Of a stretch of DNA of 55,477 nucleotides, positions 34,875 to 43,366 are shown piece by piece. Source of the stretch: Betaproteobacteria bacterium (GTDB lineage: Bacteria > Pseudomonadota > Gammaproteobacteria > Burkholderiales > Casimicrobiaceae); NCBI GenBank assembly GCA_016704895.1, contig JADIZG010000030.1, positions 1 through 55,477 on the forward strand, read 5' to 3'. The translations under genes and the position numbers were made by a program. Positions within the stretch are counted from its first letter, which is position 1; each line of letters begins with the position of its first letter. The notes below the pieces were generated by a model. It saw only the letters and a program-made list of their open reading frames with translations, was not told where the DNA came from and ran no database searches.

Positions 34875-36087
34875 GTCGCCCCTTCGCGCGCGGAGCGTCG
34901 CGCAGGAAGAGCGCGACGAGCTCGTTCAGGAAGCGGCGCCCGAGCGGCGTCGCGCGCAGCACCGACGGGTCCGGGTCGAGCAGGCCGCGGCGGGCCGCGG
35001 CGCCGATCTCGTGCGCGATCGAGGCGAGCGGGAGGCCGGTGCGCTCGGCGAAGAGCGCGGAGGGCACGCCTTCCGCGAGGCGCAGCGCGTTCAGCATGAA
35101 CTCGAACCCCAGCTCGCCCGTGTCGACCTCGCGACGCTCCATCACCGGCTCGCCCGCCAGCGCGCGCTCGACGTACTGCTTCGGCTGCTTCCAGCGCACC
35201 TCGCGCACGATGCGGTCGGCCATCGACACCTTGCCGTGCGCGCCCGCGCCGATGCCGAGGTAGTCGCCGTAGCGCCAGTAGTTGACGTTGTGCGCGCTGC
35301 GGTGCCCCGGCTTCGCGTACGCCGACACTTCGTAGTGCTCGAAGCCCGCCTGCTTGAGCCGCGCCTCGATGGCCGTCTGCATCGCCTCGGCCTCGTCCTC
35401 GTCGGGCAGCTCCGGCGGCTGACGGTGGAAGAGCGTGTTCGGCTCGAGCGTGAGCTGGTAGCACGACAGGTGCGTCGTGCGGAACGTGAGCGCCTCCTCG
35501 ACGTCGGCGAGCGCGTCGTCGACGCGCTGCCCGGGCAGCGCGAACATCAGGTCGAGGTTGACCTCGTCGAACAGCTCGACCGCGGCGGCCGCGGCGGCGC
35601 GCGCCTCGGCGGCGTCGTGCACGCGACCGAGTGCCGCGAGATGGCGGGGCGTGAAGCTCTGCACGCCGACCGACAGCCGGTTGACGCCGGCGTCGCGGAA
35701 GCCCTCGAAGCGCCGGCGCTCGAACGTGCCCGGATTCGCCTCCATCGTCACCTCGGCGCCGGCGACGAGCGGCAGCCGCGCGCGGATCGCGGCGAGCAGG
35801 CGGTCGATCGCCTCGGGCGAGAACAGGCTCGGCGTCCCGCCGCCCAGGAACACCGTCGACACCTTGCGGCCCCACACCGACGGCAGCGCACGCTCGAGAT
35901 CGGCGACGAGCGCGTCGACGTACGCGTCCTCGGGCGGTCCCGCGTCGCCGCCGCGCCACTCGTGCGAGTTGAAGTCGCAGTACGGGCACTTCTTCAGGCA
36001 CCACGGCAGGTGCACGTACAGCGAGAGCGGCGGCAGCGTCCGGAAGGTCGGCGCCGACTGCGTGGCCGGCGCGAGAATGCGGGCCAA
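34871..36087 (-). CDS. hemW: radical SAM heme chaperone HemW, frameshift near C-terminus
   Basis: About 405 residues. LSLYVHLPWCLKKCPYCDFNSH has the CxxxCxxC motif plus the extra Phe/Asn/Ser of HemW. STVFLGGGTPSLFSPE, EANPGTFERRRFEGFRDAGVNRLSVGVQSF, NLDLMFALPGQ, LSCYQLTLEPNTLF and SAHNVNYWRYGDYLGIGAGAHGK match HemW. The conserved frame ends ELVALFLRDAP near 34900 but then stays open for ~490 codons across the amidase gene. A shift there restores an REGAT-TGA ending overlapping the amidase start. I therefore place the stop at 34871 and treat the long extension as an indel artefact. The TTG start 3 nt after the thioesterase stop is tentative. Confidence 0.86.
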
Positions 36088-36089
36088 GG

Positions 36090-36524
36090 TCAGCCCGCCG
36101 GCTTCGCCGCGCCGAGCAGCGCGCGCGCCTTGTCGAGCACGTCGGGCGGGAACGGTCGCGACTTCCGCTCGCCGGCGTCGAGGCAGACGACCGTGAACGC
36201 GGAGGTCGCCGCGACGTCGCCGGTCTCGCAGTTCACCATCTCGTGCTCGAAGCGCAGCACCTTGTCGCGGACCTCGAGCATCGCCGTGCGCACCACGACG
36301 ACGTCGCCACCGAGGAGCTCCCGGCGGTACGACGTGTCCTGCTGAACGGCGGCCATGTGGATCTCGCCGCTGCGCAGGCGCGAGGGCAGGATCCCGATCA
36401 TCGCGTAGTACTGCCAGCACGCTTCCTCGAAGCGCTCGCCGTACGCGCGGACGTTGACGTGCCCCATGTGGTCGCACTGCCACCGGTGCACGGTGCCGCG
36501 CGCCGTCTCCACGATGACGCTCAT
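36090..36524 (-). CDS. acyl-CoA thioesterase, 4HBT hotdog family
   Basis: 144 residues. RWQCDHMGHVNVRAYGERFEEACWQYYAMIG carries the catalytic Asp and the HVN...Y pattern of 4-hydroxybenzoyl-CoA thioesterase-like hotdog enzymes. YRRELLGGDVVVVRT and the C-terminal FTVVCLDAGERKSRPFP fit the fold. It hydrolyses an acyl- or aryl-CoA; the substrate is unknown. ATG overlaps the rdgB stop (ATGA), placing it between rdgB and hemW in an otherwise conserved gene order. Confidence 0.88.
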   Translation of the reverse strand: MSVIVETARGTVHRWQCDHMGHVNVRAYGERFEEACWQYYAMIGILPSRLRSGEIHMAAVQQDTSYRRELLGGDVVVVRTAMLEVRDKVLRFEHEMVNCETGDVAATSAFTVVCLDAGERKSRPFPPDVLDKARALLGAAKPAG

Positions 36525-37051
36525 CGCTCGATGCCCTCCGGGACCAGCTCGCGCTCGACGAGCTTCGTCAGGAGCTCCCGCATCGCCTTGCCGCGATGCG
36601 ACAGCGCGTTCTTGCGCTCGAGCGGCAGCTCGGCGCCCGTGAGCCCGCTCGCGAGATCCTCGAAATGCGGGTCGTAGCCGAAGCCGCCGGTGCCGCGCGG
36701 CGCGTCGATCACGCGCCCGTGCCATCGGCCCTCGGCGATGACGGGCTCGGGATCCTCTGCACTCTCGACGAGCACCAGCACGCACGCATAGTGCGCGCGG
36801 CGGTCGGCGACGCCCCTCATCGCGGCGACGAGCTTCGCGTTGTTGCGGGCATCGGACTTCGGCTCGCCGGCGTAGCGCGCGCTGAGCACGCCCGGCGCGC
36901 CGCCGAGCGCGGCGACGCAGATGCCCGAGTCGTCGGCGAGCGCCGGCAGCGACGACAGAAGGCTCGCGTGCCTCGCCTTCGCGAGCGCGTTCTCGACGAA
37001 CGTCGCGTGCGGCTCGTCGGCCTCGGGAATGTCCAGCGCCGGCAGCGGCGC
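36521..37051 (-). pseudogene. rdgB: XTP/dITP diphosphatase, missing N-terminus and start codon
   Basis: RdgB removes non-canonical purine nucleotides (XTP, dITP). The conserved part runs from PEADEPHATFVENALAKARHASLL through ALADDSGICVAALGGAPGVLSARYAGE, GFGYDPHF and LERKNALSHRGKAM to the stop at 36521. About 30 residues at the N-terminus are absent, including the [ST]xNxxK nucleotide-binding motif. In their place, starting 3 nt after the rph stop, is a 59-bp GC-rich dispersed repeat. No ATG, GTG or TTG is available in frame upstream; the first is GTG at 36889, inside the conserved core. It is either a repeat-associated deletion (non-functional gene) or a mis-assembly at the repeat. Confidence 0.8.
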
Positions 37052-37058
37052 CCGCCGG

Positions 37059-37117
37059 GCCGCCCCAAGGGCGCCGTGCCCCCTCGGGGGGCGGCGCGCA
37101 ACGCGCGCTCCGGGGGG
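37059..37117. repeat. Burkholderiales-type GC-rich palindromic repeat at the rph-rdgB junction
   Basis: Fifty-nine bases starting gccgccccaagggcgccg with a central CCCCCTCGGGGGG palindrome and a GC-rich tail ending ctccgggggg. It aligns with the copy at 27405-27463 over its whole length. It occupies the place where the rdgB start codon should be. Confidence 0.65.
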
Positions 37118-37120
37118 AGG

Positions 37121-37837
37121 TCATCCTGCGAGCGCGGCCTTCTGCGCCGCTATCAGCCCCGCGATGCCGTCGCGGGCGAGGTCGATCAGCGCGTCGAATT
37201 CGGCGCGCGTGAACGGCGCGCCCTCCGCCGTGCCCTGCAGCTCGACGAAGCCGCCCGCGCCCGTCATCACGACGTTCATGTCGGTCTCGCAGGTCGAGTC
37301 CTCGGCATAGTCGAGGTCGAGGAGCGGCGCGCCGCCGACGATGCCGACCGATACCGCCGCGACGTGGTCGGTCAGCGGCTCGCCGGCCACGAGGCCCTGC
37401 GCCTTGAGCTTCGCGACCGCGTCGGCGACCGCGATCCACGCGCCGGTGATCGACGCGCAACGCGTGCCGCCGTCGGCCTGCAGCACGTCGCAGTCGATGC
37501 GGATCGTGCGCTCGCCCAGCGCCGGCAGGTCGGCGACCGCGCGCATCGACCGGCCGATCAGCCGCTGGATCTCGTGCGTGCGGCCCGACTGCGCGCCTTC
37601 GGCCGCCTCGCGGCGCATCCGCGTGTTCGTCGAGCGCGGCAGCATGCCGTACTCGGCGGTGAGCCAGCCCTGGCCCTTGCCCTTGAGGAACGGCGGCACG
37701 CTCTCCTCGACGCTTGCCGTGCACAGCACGCGCGTGTCGCCCGCCGAGACGAGCACCGAGCCTTCGGCGTGCTTCGACCAGCCGCGGTCGAGCACGAGGG
37801 GACGGAGCTGGTCGGGACGGCGGCCGTTGGAGCGCAT
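37121..37837 (-). CDS. rph: ribonuclease PH
   Basis: 238 residues, the standard length. MRSNGRRPDQLRPLVLDRGWSKHAEGSVLVSAGDTRVLCTASVEESVPPFLKGKGQGWLTAEYGMLPRSTNTRMRREA is nearly canonical; GRTHEIQRLIGRSMRA, RIDCDVLQADGGTRCASITG and the C-terminal phosphate-binding region follow. It trims tRNA 3' ends using phosphate. Its gene leads into rdgB, as in many proteobacteria. Confidence 0.97.
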   Translation of the reverse strand: MRSNGRRPDQLRPLVLDRGWSKHAEGSVLVSAGDTRVLCTASVEESVPPFLKGKGQGWLTAEYGMLPRSTNTRMRREAAEGAQSGRTHEIQRLIGRSMRAVADLPALGERTIRIDCDVLQADGGTRCASITGAWIAVADAVAKLKAQGLVAGEPLTDHVAAVSVGIVGGAPLLDLDYAEDSTCETDMNVVMTGAGGFVELQGTAEGAPFTRAEFDALIDLARDGIAGLIAAQKAALAG

Positions 37838-37921
37838 GGAGGCGGGCTGGACGAGTTGGGCGGCCGCGCGGCCGACGCCTGGTCCGTGCGTCGGCCCGAT
37901 CGCGATCCGGTCGAGACCGCA

Positions 37922-37927
37922 ATTGTA
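37922..37927 (-). promoter_or_regulatory. candidate -10 box upstream of rph
   Basis: TACAAT on the minus strand, 85 nt before the rph ATG, in the 92-nt gap after the epimerase gene. No clear -35 is visible. It may give the rph-rdgB-hemW run its own promoter. Confidence 0.35.
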
Positions 37928-37929
37928 GG

Positions 37930-38885
37930 TTAGGACGGACGCGAGCGCGCCAGCCGGTCGAGTTCCTCGCCGAGCGTGTACCCGGGCTTCCAGCCGGTCG
38001 CCGCCGTGAACGACGAGGCGTCGACCTCCAGCGACCCGCGAGGCGTCCGAACTCCGCGCCCCTGCCTGCGAGGCGGGCGCCGAGCTTCAGCAGCGCCACC
38101 GGCACGAACGCGAGCGGCACCGGGCGCCCGAGCGCGCCGGCGATCGCGCGGACGAGCGCCGGCGTCGAGACGGCGTCCGCGTCGGCGACGAAGTGAACGC
38201 CGGCCGGCGCGGGCTGCGCGTCGAGCGCCGCCACGATCGCGTCGGCGAGGTTCGCGAGCCCGAGGACGCTGCGCCGGTTGTCGATCGCGCCGACCGGCAG
38301 CGTGCGCCCCGCCTCGATCGCGTCGACGAGCCGCGCGACGTTGCCGCGCGCGCCCGGGCCGATCACGAGCGGCAGCCGCAGCACGATCGCCGCGGTCGAC
38401 GATCCCCGGCACGCGTCGGCGAGCGCCGACTCGGCGTCGCGCTTGCTGCGCCCGTACGCGTCCGCCGGGGCGGGAGGGTCGTCGGGGCGGAACGGCCGTC
38501 CCGGGAGCGTCGCTTCGCCGTTGACCTTGACGCTCGAGGCAAGCACGAACCGCGGCAGCTTCGAGGCGACCGCCGCGAGCGCGAGACGGGCCGTGGCGTC
38601 CACGTTCGCGGCACGGTACGCCGCCTCGGCGCCGGGGCCGCGATCGCCCATCACGTGCGCGCGCGCGGCGAGGTGCACGACCGCCTCCGCACCGTCGAGC
38701 ACGCGCGCGAGCGCCTCGGGCGACGCCTGCTCCAAAGGACCCAGCGCGATGGCGCCTTCGACTCCGCCGCGATCCTCGCGCACGATCGGCCGCACCTCGC
38801 GCCCGGCCGCGCGCAGGCGGTCGACGACGGCGCGCCCGACGAACCCCGCCGCGCCGGTGACGACGACCAGGCCCGTCGCGCTCAT
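37930..38885 (-). CDS. NAD-dependent epimerase/dehydratase (nucleotide-sugar type), one frameshift
   Basis: About 318 residues. VVVTGAAGFVGRAVVDRLRAAG is the NAD-binding motif; VVHLAARAHVMGD, FVLASSVKVNGE and DAYGRSKRDAE (catalytic Tyr-x3-Lys) are typical of WbiG/WbpV-like UDP-sugar epimerases in O-antigen loci. One base is missing near 38038: after FGRLAG the frame must change to read SLEVDASSFTAATGWKPGYTLGEELDRLARSRPS, a normal ending, before the TAA at 37930. The span is 956 nt. It lies 16 nt downstream of a glycosyltransferase, suggesting a shared role in surface polysaccharide synthesis. Confidence 0.86.
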
Positions 38886-38901
38886 CGCGTTCCCGGCCCG
38901 C

Positions 38902-39795
38902 TCAAAACCATTTCCAGCCGTGCTTGCGGTAGTAGCGCCAGCCGCCCTTCACGAAATGCCCGACGTGGCGCATGCCCTTGCGCGAGGCGCCGCCGCCGTG
39001 GTGCACGACCTCGAACGACGGCACGTACGCGGTGCGCGTCACCTTGTTGAGGCGCACCGTCCAGTCGTAGTCCTCGAAGTAGAGGAAGAACCGGGGGTCG
39101 AACCCGCCGGTCTGGTCGACGGCCTTGCGGCGCAGCAGCATGCACGCGCCCGACATCGCGGCGACGTCGACGATGTCGCGCTCCGGGTCCGCGTCGATCA
39201 CGTCGCGCATCTCGTAGCGGTCGAGCCGGCTGCGGAACAGCAGGCGGCCGACGCGCGGCAGGAACCCGCGCAGCGCGAGGTCGAGCACCGCGGGCTTGCG
39301 CTTGACCAGGTAGTCGCGCGTGCCGTCGCGGCGCTTCACCTGCGGCGCGATCGCGCCGACGTCCGGATGGGCGTTCATCCAGCGCACGGCGTTGAGGAGC
39401 GCGTCGGCCGCGAGCTCGACGTCCGGGTTGAGCACGAGATGGTAGTCGGCGCCGCTGCCGTGGAGCGCGAGGTTGTGCGCCGCGCCGTAGCCGATGTTCG
39501 CGTGGCCGTGCACGTAGCTCACCTGCACGCCCGAGTCCGCGAAGCGCGTGCGCCCCAGGTCGACCACCTTCGCCGCGATCGCGCGGTCGGCGCTGTTGTC
39601 GACCAGCGCGACGTGGACGGTGCGCAGCACGCCCGACTCGCGCGCCGCGCCGATCGCGAGCGCGAGCTTGCGCAGGCACCGCTCGAGCAGCTGCCAGTCG
39701 GGGCGGAACGTGACGATCGACACCTGCAACGAGGACGGCACGACCGTCTCGTAGACCAGCGGCACGCCGCTGTCGTCGGCAGGAAGGGTGGACAC
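38902..39795 (-). CDS. family 2 glycosyltransferase, rhamnosyltransferase-like
   Basis: 297 residues. QVSIVTFRPDW at the start, VDNSADRAI, NIGYGAAHNLAL, YHLVLNPDVEL (the DxD-like NPDVE metal motif) and FDPRFFLYFEDYDWTVRLNKV (catalytic ED) follow the WbbL/GT2 rhamnosyltransferase plan. The C-terminal FKGGWRYYRKHGWKWF is basic and aromatic and probably contacts the membrane. It transfers a sugar to a lipid-linked glycan or O-antigen. It is the first gene of the pair with the epimerase and is divergent from the aldolase gene. Confidence 0.9.
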   Translation of the reverse strand: MSTLPADDSGVPLVYETVVPSSLQVSIVTFRPDWQLLERCLRKLALAIGAARESGVLRTVHVALVDNSADRAIAAKVVDLGRTRFADSGVQVSYVHGHANIGYGAAHNLALHGSGADYHLVLNPDVELAADALLNAVRWMNAHPDVGAIAPQVKRRDGTRDYLVKRKPAVLDLALRGFLPRVGRLLFRSRLDRYEMRDVIDADPERDIVDVAAMSGACMLLRRKAVDQTGGFDPRFFLYFEDYDWTVRLNKVTRTAYVPSFEVVHHGGGASRKGMRHVGHFVKGGWRYYRKHGWKWF

Positions 39796-39850
39796 GGGAA
39801 GGACGGTCGCGGCGCCGGTGCGCCGTCGCGGTGCGCGATTCGCGGTGCGC

Positions 39851-39856
39851 TAGAAT
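39851..39856 (+). promoter_or_regulatory. candidate -10 box for the HpcH/HpaI aldolase operon
   Basis: TAGAAT on the plus strand 60 nt before the aldolase ATG, preceded by GCGC and lacking a clear -35. The same TAGAAT hexamer appears upstream of hemC. Confidence 0.35.
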
Positions 39857-39915
39857 CGGGCGAAACCCCCGCGCCGTCAACTTCGCCCCACGCGAGGCTT
39901 TCCATCCCTCCTGCG

Positions 39916-40689
39916 ATGACTCCGTCCCTCCACCCGCTCCGCGCGAAGCTGGCCGCGGGCCGCACGCTCGCCGGCATCTGGTCGGTGATCCCGTCGGCGC
40001 CGCTCGTCGGCACGCTCGCCGCGTCGGGCTTCGACTTCGTGATCCTGGACGCGGAGCACGGCGGCTACGACTTCGGCTCGCTCGACGCCGCGATCACCGC
40101 GTGCGAGGACGGCGGTGCCTCGCCGCTGGTGCGCTCGCCCGGAGCCGACGCGTTCTTCATCCAGCGCGCGCTCGACCTGGGCGCCGACGGCGTCGTCGTG
40201 CCGCAGGTCGCCGACGAAGCCGCGGCGGCGCGTGCGGTCGCGATGATGCACTACGCGCCGCTCGGCACGCGCGGCTACAACCCGTTCACGCGCGGCGGCC
40301 GTTACGGCATCGCGCCGCAGCCGAAGCTCGCCGCCGGCTATCCGTTCTCCGGCGTGATGGTCGAGTCGCCCGCGGCCGCGGAGCACCTCGAGCGCATCGT
40401 CGAGCTGCCGGCGCTCGATTTCGTCTACCTCGGCATCTTCGACTACTCGGTCGCGCTCGGCATCCCCGGGCAGGTCGAGGATCCGCGCGTGACGTCGTTC
40501 ATCGAGCGCTCGGCCCGCATCGTGCGCGGCGCGGGCAAGGCGATCGGCACGACGGCGATGAACCGGGCGCAGGTCGACCGGCTCGCCGGGCAGGGCGTCA
40601 ACGTGCTGCTCTACGGCACCGACACCTGGATCGTCGGACGCGGCGCGAGGGAAGGTCTCGACCTCTACGCCGCCGCGGGGAATCGATGA
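39916..40689 (+). CDS. HpcH/HpaI family 2-keto-3-deoxy acid aldolase
   Basis: 257 residues of class II metal-dependent aldolase. GIWSVIPSAPLVGTLAASGFDFVILDAEHGGYDF has the base-forming H of DAEHG, VRSPGAD the Arg, GVVVPQVADEAAA, APLGTRGYNP, and a metal-binding VMVESPAAAEHLERI (Glu) with YLGIFDYSVALG (Asp). These enzymes cleave 2-keto-3-deoxy sugar acids or 4-hydroxy-2-ketoheptanedioate to pyruvate and an aldehyde. The stop overlaps the next ATG (ATGA). Confidence 0.93.
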   Translation: MTPSLHPLRAKLAAGRTLAGIWSVIPSAPLVGTLAASGFDFVILDAEHGGYDFGSLDAAITACEDGGASPLVRSPGADAFFIQRALDLGADGVVVPQVADEAAAARAVAMMHYAPLGTRGYNPFTRGGRYGIAPQPKLAAGYPFSGVMVESPAAAEHLERIVELPALDFVYLGIFDYSVALGIPGQVEDPRVTSFIERSARIVRGAGKAIGTTAMNRAQVDRLAGQGVNVLLYGTDTWIVGRGAREGLDLYAAAGNR

Positions 40690-41742
40690 CGCGCACGCCG
40701 GAGAATCACGGGCAGCGCCACGGCGCGCGGGCGCTCGCGGAATTCGCGCGCGCGCTCTTCGTGCGCGCCGGCATGCGCGACGACATCGCGCGCGACGTCG
40801 CGGACGTGCTGGTCGAGGGCGATCTGCTCGGGCACACGACGCACGGTCTCGCGCTCGCTGCACCCTACCTCGGCGAGCTCGAGAAGGGCTCGATGACGAA
40901 GGCTGGCGAGCCGACGGTCGTCGCGAAGCTGCCCGCGACGCAGACCTGGGACGGCGGCCGGCTGCCGGGTCCGTGGCTCACGCTGCGCGCGCTGGACGCC
41001 GCGATGGCGATGGCGTCGACGCAGGGCACGGGCACGGTCGTGATCCGCCGCTCGCACCACATCGCGTGCCTCGAGGCGTACCTGAAGCGCGCCACCGACC
41101 GCGGCATGATGGCGCTCGTCTACAGCTCGGACCCGGTCGCCGCGAGCGTCGCGCCGTTCGGTGCGGTCTCCCCGGTGTTCACGCCGAATCCGCTCGCCGC
41201 CGGCATTCCGACGTCGGGCGACCCGATCCTGATCGACGTGTCCGCGAGCTACACGACCAACAGCCTGACGACGCGCCTCCACAAGGCCGGCGGCCGGCTG
41301 CCGCACGCCTGGGTGCAGGACGCGCGGGGCACGCCGACCGACGACCCGGGCGTGCTGTTCGAGGAGCCGAAGGGCACGCTGCTCCCGCTCGGCGGCCTCG
41401 AGGCCGGCCACAAGGGCTACGCGCTGGCGCTGATGATCGAGGCGATGACCGCCGCGCTCGCGGGCTTCGGGCGCGCGGACCCGAAGGAAGGCTGGGGCGC
41501 GACGGTGTTCGGGCAGGCGCTCGACCCGCGCGCGTTCGGCGGGCTCGACGCGTTCCTGCGGCAGATGGACTGGCTCGTGGGCGCCTGCCACGACGCGACG
41601 CCCCGCCGAGGGCGTCGAGCGCGTGCGCCTGCCCGGCGAGCGCGGCATGAAGCTCCATCGCGAGCAGCTCGAGCGCGGCGTCCTGCTGCACCCGACGATC
41701 CTGCCTTCGCTCGCGCCCTGGGCCGCGAAGTTCGGCGTGAGT
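40686..41742 (+). CDS. malate/L-lactate dehydrogenase (Ldh2) family oxidoreductase, frameshifted, 3' end altered by a repeat
   Basis: About 350 residues of conserved protein. ARDVADVLVEGDLLGHTTHGLALAAPYLGEL, VVIRRSHHIACLEAYL, FTPNPLAAGIPTSGDPILIDVSAS and GHKGYALALMIEAMTAALAG are typical of this NAD(P)-dependent family (2-hydroxyacid, ureidoglycolate, delta-piperideine reductases). An indel at 41600-41608 requires a frame change to read PAEGVERVRLPGERGMKLHREQLERGVLLHPTILPSLAPWAAKFGV. The gene then enters a GGGGTCAG element with no stop and stays open to 41979, reading antisense to prmC. The end given here marks the last conserved-looking codons. Coupled to the aldolase, it probably oxidises or reduces the same sugar acid. 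Confidence 0.83.
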
Positions 41743-41744
41743 TT

Positions 41745-41855
41745 GGGGTCAGGAGCTGCATCCGGGCGAGCCGTTCGGTTGGGGGCCAGCGCCGTAACAT
41801 TGGTCCGCCACCAGGCGGCGCCCGATTCGCGGACGAAGGGTTACGGCCTGACCCC
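41745..41855. repeat. GGGGTCAG palindromic element, copy a
   Basis: Begins ggggtcaggagctgcat and ends in the reverse complement of GGGGTCAGGCCGTAAC (ttacggcctgacccc), 111 bp. The interior includes gtaacattggtccgcc, a degenerate form of the AACATTTCGT motif of the other copies. It lies between the convergent Ldh-type gene and prmC. It provides the TAA stop of prmC on its right arm, while its left arm has lost the TAA and leaves the Ldh gene open. Confidence 0.75.
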
Positions 41856-42677
41856 ACACGACCCGACCCGGATCGACTCCAGGACGACCCGCGGAATGCC
41901 CGCGAGGTCCCGCCGCGACTCGATCGCCTCGAATCCGGCCTCGGCGAACAGCGCCCGCACCGCGTCGGACTGGTCGTAGCCGTGCTCGACCATCAGCCAG
42001 CCGCCGGCCGCGAGCCGCGCGGGCGCGCCGGCGACGATAGCGCGAAGCGCGGCTAGCCCGTCGCCGTCGGGCGAGAGCGCACGGACGGGCTCGAAGCGCA
42101 GGTCGCCCTCGCCGAGGTGCGGATCACCGGCCACGATGTAAGGCGGGTTCGAGGCGACGAGGTCGAACGGACCGGCGTCTGCCGGAAGCGTCTCGTACCA
42201 GTCGCCCTGTACGAACGTCACATTCGCGAGGCCGAGCCGCGTCGCATTGCCGCGCGCGACCGCGAGCGCGTCCGGCGACGCATCGGTGGCGAGCACGTGC
42301 GCCAGCGGCCGCTCGCTGGCGATCGCCAGCGCGATCGCGCCCGAGCCCGTGCCCAGGTCGACGACGGCGAGCGGCCGTTCCGCCGGCAAGCGCTCGAGCG
42401 CGCACTCGACAAGCGTCTCGGTCTCGGGGCGCGGCACCAGGACCGCGGGCGAGACGTCGAGATCGAGGCCGTGGAACTCGCGGCGACCGGTCAGGTAGGC
42501 GACCGGCTCGCCTTCGCGCCGCCGCTTCGCGAGCGCGAAGAACGCGTCCGCGCGATCGCGCGGCAGCGGATCGGTCGCGTGCGCGATCAGCCAGGCGCGG
42601 CCGACGCCGAGCACGTGCGCGAGCAGCACCTGCGCGTCGACGGGCACGAGGCCCGATTGCGCGAGCGCGTGCCGCAC
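41841..42677 (-). CDS. prmC: peptide chain release factor N5-glutamine methyltransferase
   Basis: 278 residues from GTG 42677. DAQVLLAHVLGVGRAWLIAH, VAYLTGRREFHGLDLDVSPAVLVPRPETETLVE, VVDLGTGSGAIALAIA (SAM, 107-113) and VASNPPYI (NPPY 177-180) are diagnostic. It methylates the GGQ Gln of PrfA/PrfB; prfA is nearby as usual. Both ends touch repeat sequence. The frame is open upstream of the GTG but only across element copy b (Pro/Thr-rich text), and the last codons plus the TAA stop come from copy a (tail CGVRP). Confidence 0.93.
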   Translation of the reverse strand: MRHALAQSGLVPVDAQVLLAHVLGVGRAWLIAHATDPLPRDRADAFFALAKRRREGEPVAYLTGRREFHGLDLDVSPAVLVPRPETETLVECALERLPAERPLAVVDLGTGSGAIALAIASERPLAHVLATDASPDALAVARGNATRLGLANVTFVQGDWYETLPADAGPFDLVASNPPYIVAGDPHLGEGDLRFEPVRALSPDGDGLAALRAIVAGAPARLAAGGWLMVEHGYDQSDAVRALFAEAGFEAIESRRDLAGIPRVVLESIRVGSCGVRP

Positions 42678-42684
42678 GGTGAAT

Positions 42685-42808
42685 GGGGTCGGAGCCGTCC
42701 TGCGGGTCGGGGGGGTCGGCGTTGGGGTCGCGCGCGAGTAACATTTCGTTCGCTGAGCCTGCACGGCCCCCTCCCGCCGGCGGGACGAAATGTTACAGCT
42801 CTGACCCC
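42685..42808. repeat. GGGGTCAG palindromic element, copy b
   Basis: Contains three GGGGTC starts (42685, 42710, 42724), then gagtaacatttcgttcgctg, a GC-rich middle, and the right arm gacgaaatgttacagctctgacccc ending at 42808. The right arm is the inverted complement of GGGGTCAGAGCTGTAAC-ATTTCGTC. It lies between prmC and the GNAT gene and provides the GNAT stop codon. Confidence 0.8.
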
Positions 42809-43296
42809 AAAATCGCGAACAGCCGAAGCCGCCGGTCGTAGTAGCGCCCCCAACCCTCGTCGACCATGCCGACCTTCCTGAGCACGTGCTGCGACGCGCG
42901 GTTGCCGGGATGCGTGACGCCTATGATGCGCTGGAGGCCCAGGTCGTCGAAGCCGTAGTCGCGCATGGCGGCCGCGCCTTCGGTGGCGAAGCCCAGCCCC
43001 CACGCGTCGGGCAGCAGCCGGTAGCCGATCTCGATGTCGCTCGATTTTCCCGCGTACTTGAGCGAGAACCAGCCGATGAACGCGCCAGTGTCGCGCCGCG
43101 ATGCGCGCCACGCGCCCAGGTTCGCGTAGATGCGCGGATAGCGAAGGATGCGCGGGAAGAGCGCGATCGTCTCCTCGCGCGAATGCACGCGCCCGTCCGC
43201 GATGTACTTCATCACGCGCCGATCGGCGTCGAGGCGAACGATGTCCTCGATGTCCTCCGGCACGAATTCCCGGAAGTCGAGCCGCAGCGTCTGCAA
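42793..43296 (-). CDS. GNAT family N-acetyltransferase (RimJ/RimL-like)
   Basis: 167 residues. LRLDFREFVPEDIEDIVRLDADRRVMKYI is the usual GNAT opening; GWFSLKYAGKSSDIEIGYRLLPDAWGLGFATEGAAAMRDYGFDDLGLQRIIGVTHPGNRASQHVLRKVGMVDEG contains the acetyl-CoA-binding A motif (Q/RxxGxG/A as WGLGFATEG) and the N-RAS-V-L-K-G segment. The substrate is unknown. It sits between prfA and prmC, where betaproteobacteria normally have nothing, and is flanked by two GGGGTCAG elements. Its last codons GSEL and stop TAA are encoded by copy b. The TTG start is uncertain; no ribosome binding site is clear. Confidence 0.87.
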   Translation of the reverse strand: MQTLRLDFREFVPEDIEDIVRLDADRRVMKYIADGRVHSREETIALFPRILRYPRIYANLGAWRASRRDTGAFIGWFSLKYAGKSSDIEIGYRLLPDAWGLGFATEGAAAMRDYGFDDLGLQRIIGVTHPGNRASQHVLRKVGMVDEGWGRYYDRRLRLFAILGSEL

Positions 43297-43366
43297 CCAG
43301 GGCTCGGGAAACGGAGGACAGGGCGGCCGACTCGACTTTCCAGATCGGCTCCCGGGCGTGGGGCTT

